This document shows positions 63,743 through 64,000 of a stretch of DNA of 64,000 nucleotides, piece after piece; within the stretch, counting starts at the first letter, position 1; each line of letters opens with the position of its first letter. The position numbers were made by a program, and so were the translations under genes. Source of the DNA: Hydractinia symbiolongicarpus (taxonomy: Eukaryota; Cnidaria; Hydrozoa; Anthoathecata; Hydractiniidae). A model generated the notes under the pieces. It did no database searches. It saw nothing but the letters and a program-made list of their open reading frames with translations, and was not told where the DNA came from. Where the stretch lies: assembly GCF_029227915.1 (NCBI RefSeq), contig NC_079878.1:29539501-29603500 (forward strand), written 5' to 3'.

Positions 63743-64000
63743 TTTTAAATTATTTTTTCACCACTAAAACGCATGAGACTTGTAGTTTTCAAAAATGTTT
63801 TCATTTCCGATGAGACGCTGAATAAAAGAAGTTTAATCGCCGGCAAACGAAAACCTGCGATTTCCCGTAAATCCCGGACTCGGCCCGTATAGTCAAAATT
63901 ATACAAAGAAAATACCCAGGGAGTAAACTCATTTCCCGAACGATTTTTTAACTTATTTTTTTTACCACTAAAACGCATGAGACTTGTAGTTTTCAAAAAT
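63738..64000 (-). repeat. Inverted satellite monomers (array orientation switch)
   Basis: From about 63,743 the sequence reads as the reverse complement of the same monomer. Complements of the A-rich tract, the TTTAGTGGTGAAAA block, the CTCATGCG block, GTTTAATCGCCGGCAAACG and CCCGTATAGTC appear in reversed order. About 1.3 monomers are visible before the window ends. The reversed copy has private differences: the site complementary to CATCAAAAATG reads TTTCCGATG here, and an A-rich tract near 63,955-63,963 is longer. The array therefore contains at least one inversion boundary; how far the inverted arm extends is not visible. Confidence 0.97.

Noticed and set aside
63721-64000. Terminal inverted repeats of a transposon at the orientation switch
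   Set aside because: Both arms are ordinary satellite monomers, with no target-site duplication, transposase or non-satellite sequence.
1-64000. Telomeric repeats, tRNA or rRNA genes, LTR or other transposon insertions
   Set aside because: I scanned for TTAGGG-, TTTAGGG- or TTAGG-type runs, tRNA-like cloverleaf blocks and any non-satellite interruption. I saw none; every stretch can be assigned to the 203-bp monomer.

Overview
The window is essentially one thing: a tandem satellite DNA array. A 203-bp monomer (about 38% G+C in the first complete copy, by hand count) repeats head to tail from base 1 to about 63,742, roughly 315 copies in one orientation. It then flips, and the last ~260 bases are the same monomer on the opposite strand. 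I found no gene, RNA gene, transposon, single-copy interruption or CRISPR array. A pure, gene-free array of this size points to a eukaryotic chromosome, in a centromeric, pericentromeric, subtelomeric or other heterochromatic block. I do not recognise the monomer family and cannot name the organism. CpG is not depleted (11 CpG in the first 203 bp, about 1.5 times expectation), so strong methylation-driven CpG decay is not evident.

Monomers fall into three main types. A has TATACATTCG and CATTCCTG. B has TATACTTTTG, usually followed by CATCTTTTATTC and CATTTTTG. C has TATGTACTCG, usually followed by CTTCTTATATTC and CATTTTTG. They tend to follow the order C-A-B, giving a 609-bp trimer with many skipped or duplicated members. 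B and C carry a perfect 9-bp-stem dyad that is broken in A. Only A carries a TTCG-N6-CGGG element resembling a CENP-B box one base too short.

Higher-order layout: (I) about 1-16.7 kb, units of 19-21 monomers (3.8-4.2 kb) anchored on a 176-bp monomer with a 27-bp deletion; (II) 16.7-24.6 kb, irregular; (III) 24.6-37.5 kb, units of 18-19 monomers (about 3.63-3.83 kb), three full copies plus a partial fourth; (IV) 37.5-41.5 kb, local 3-, 4- and 9-monomer duplications; (V) 41.5-47.6 kb, 8- and 6-monomer repeats; (VI) 47.6-58.3 kb, another higher-order family including 406-bp dimers; (VII) 58.3-63.7 kb, monomers with more private changes, running into the inversion; (VIII) 63.74-64.0 kb, inverted monomers.

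The array records its own history: unequal crossovers that fused half-monomers, one unit carrying a patch seen elsewhere only about 7.7 kb away, microhomology-flanked deletions spread by unit amplification, and an orientation switch at a 5-bp CGATT shared by both arms. All open reading frames are by-products of the repeat.
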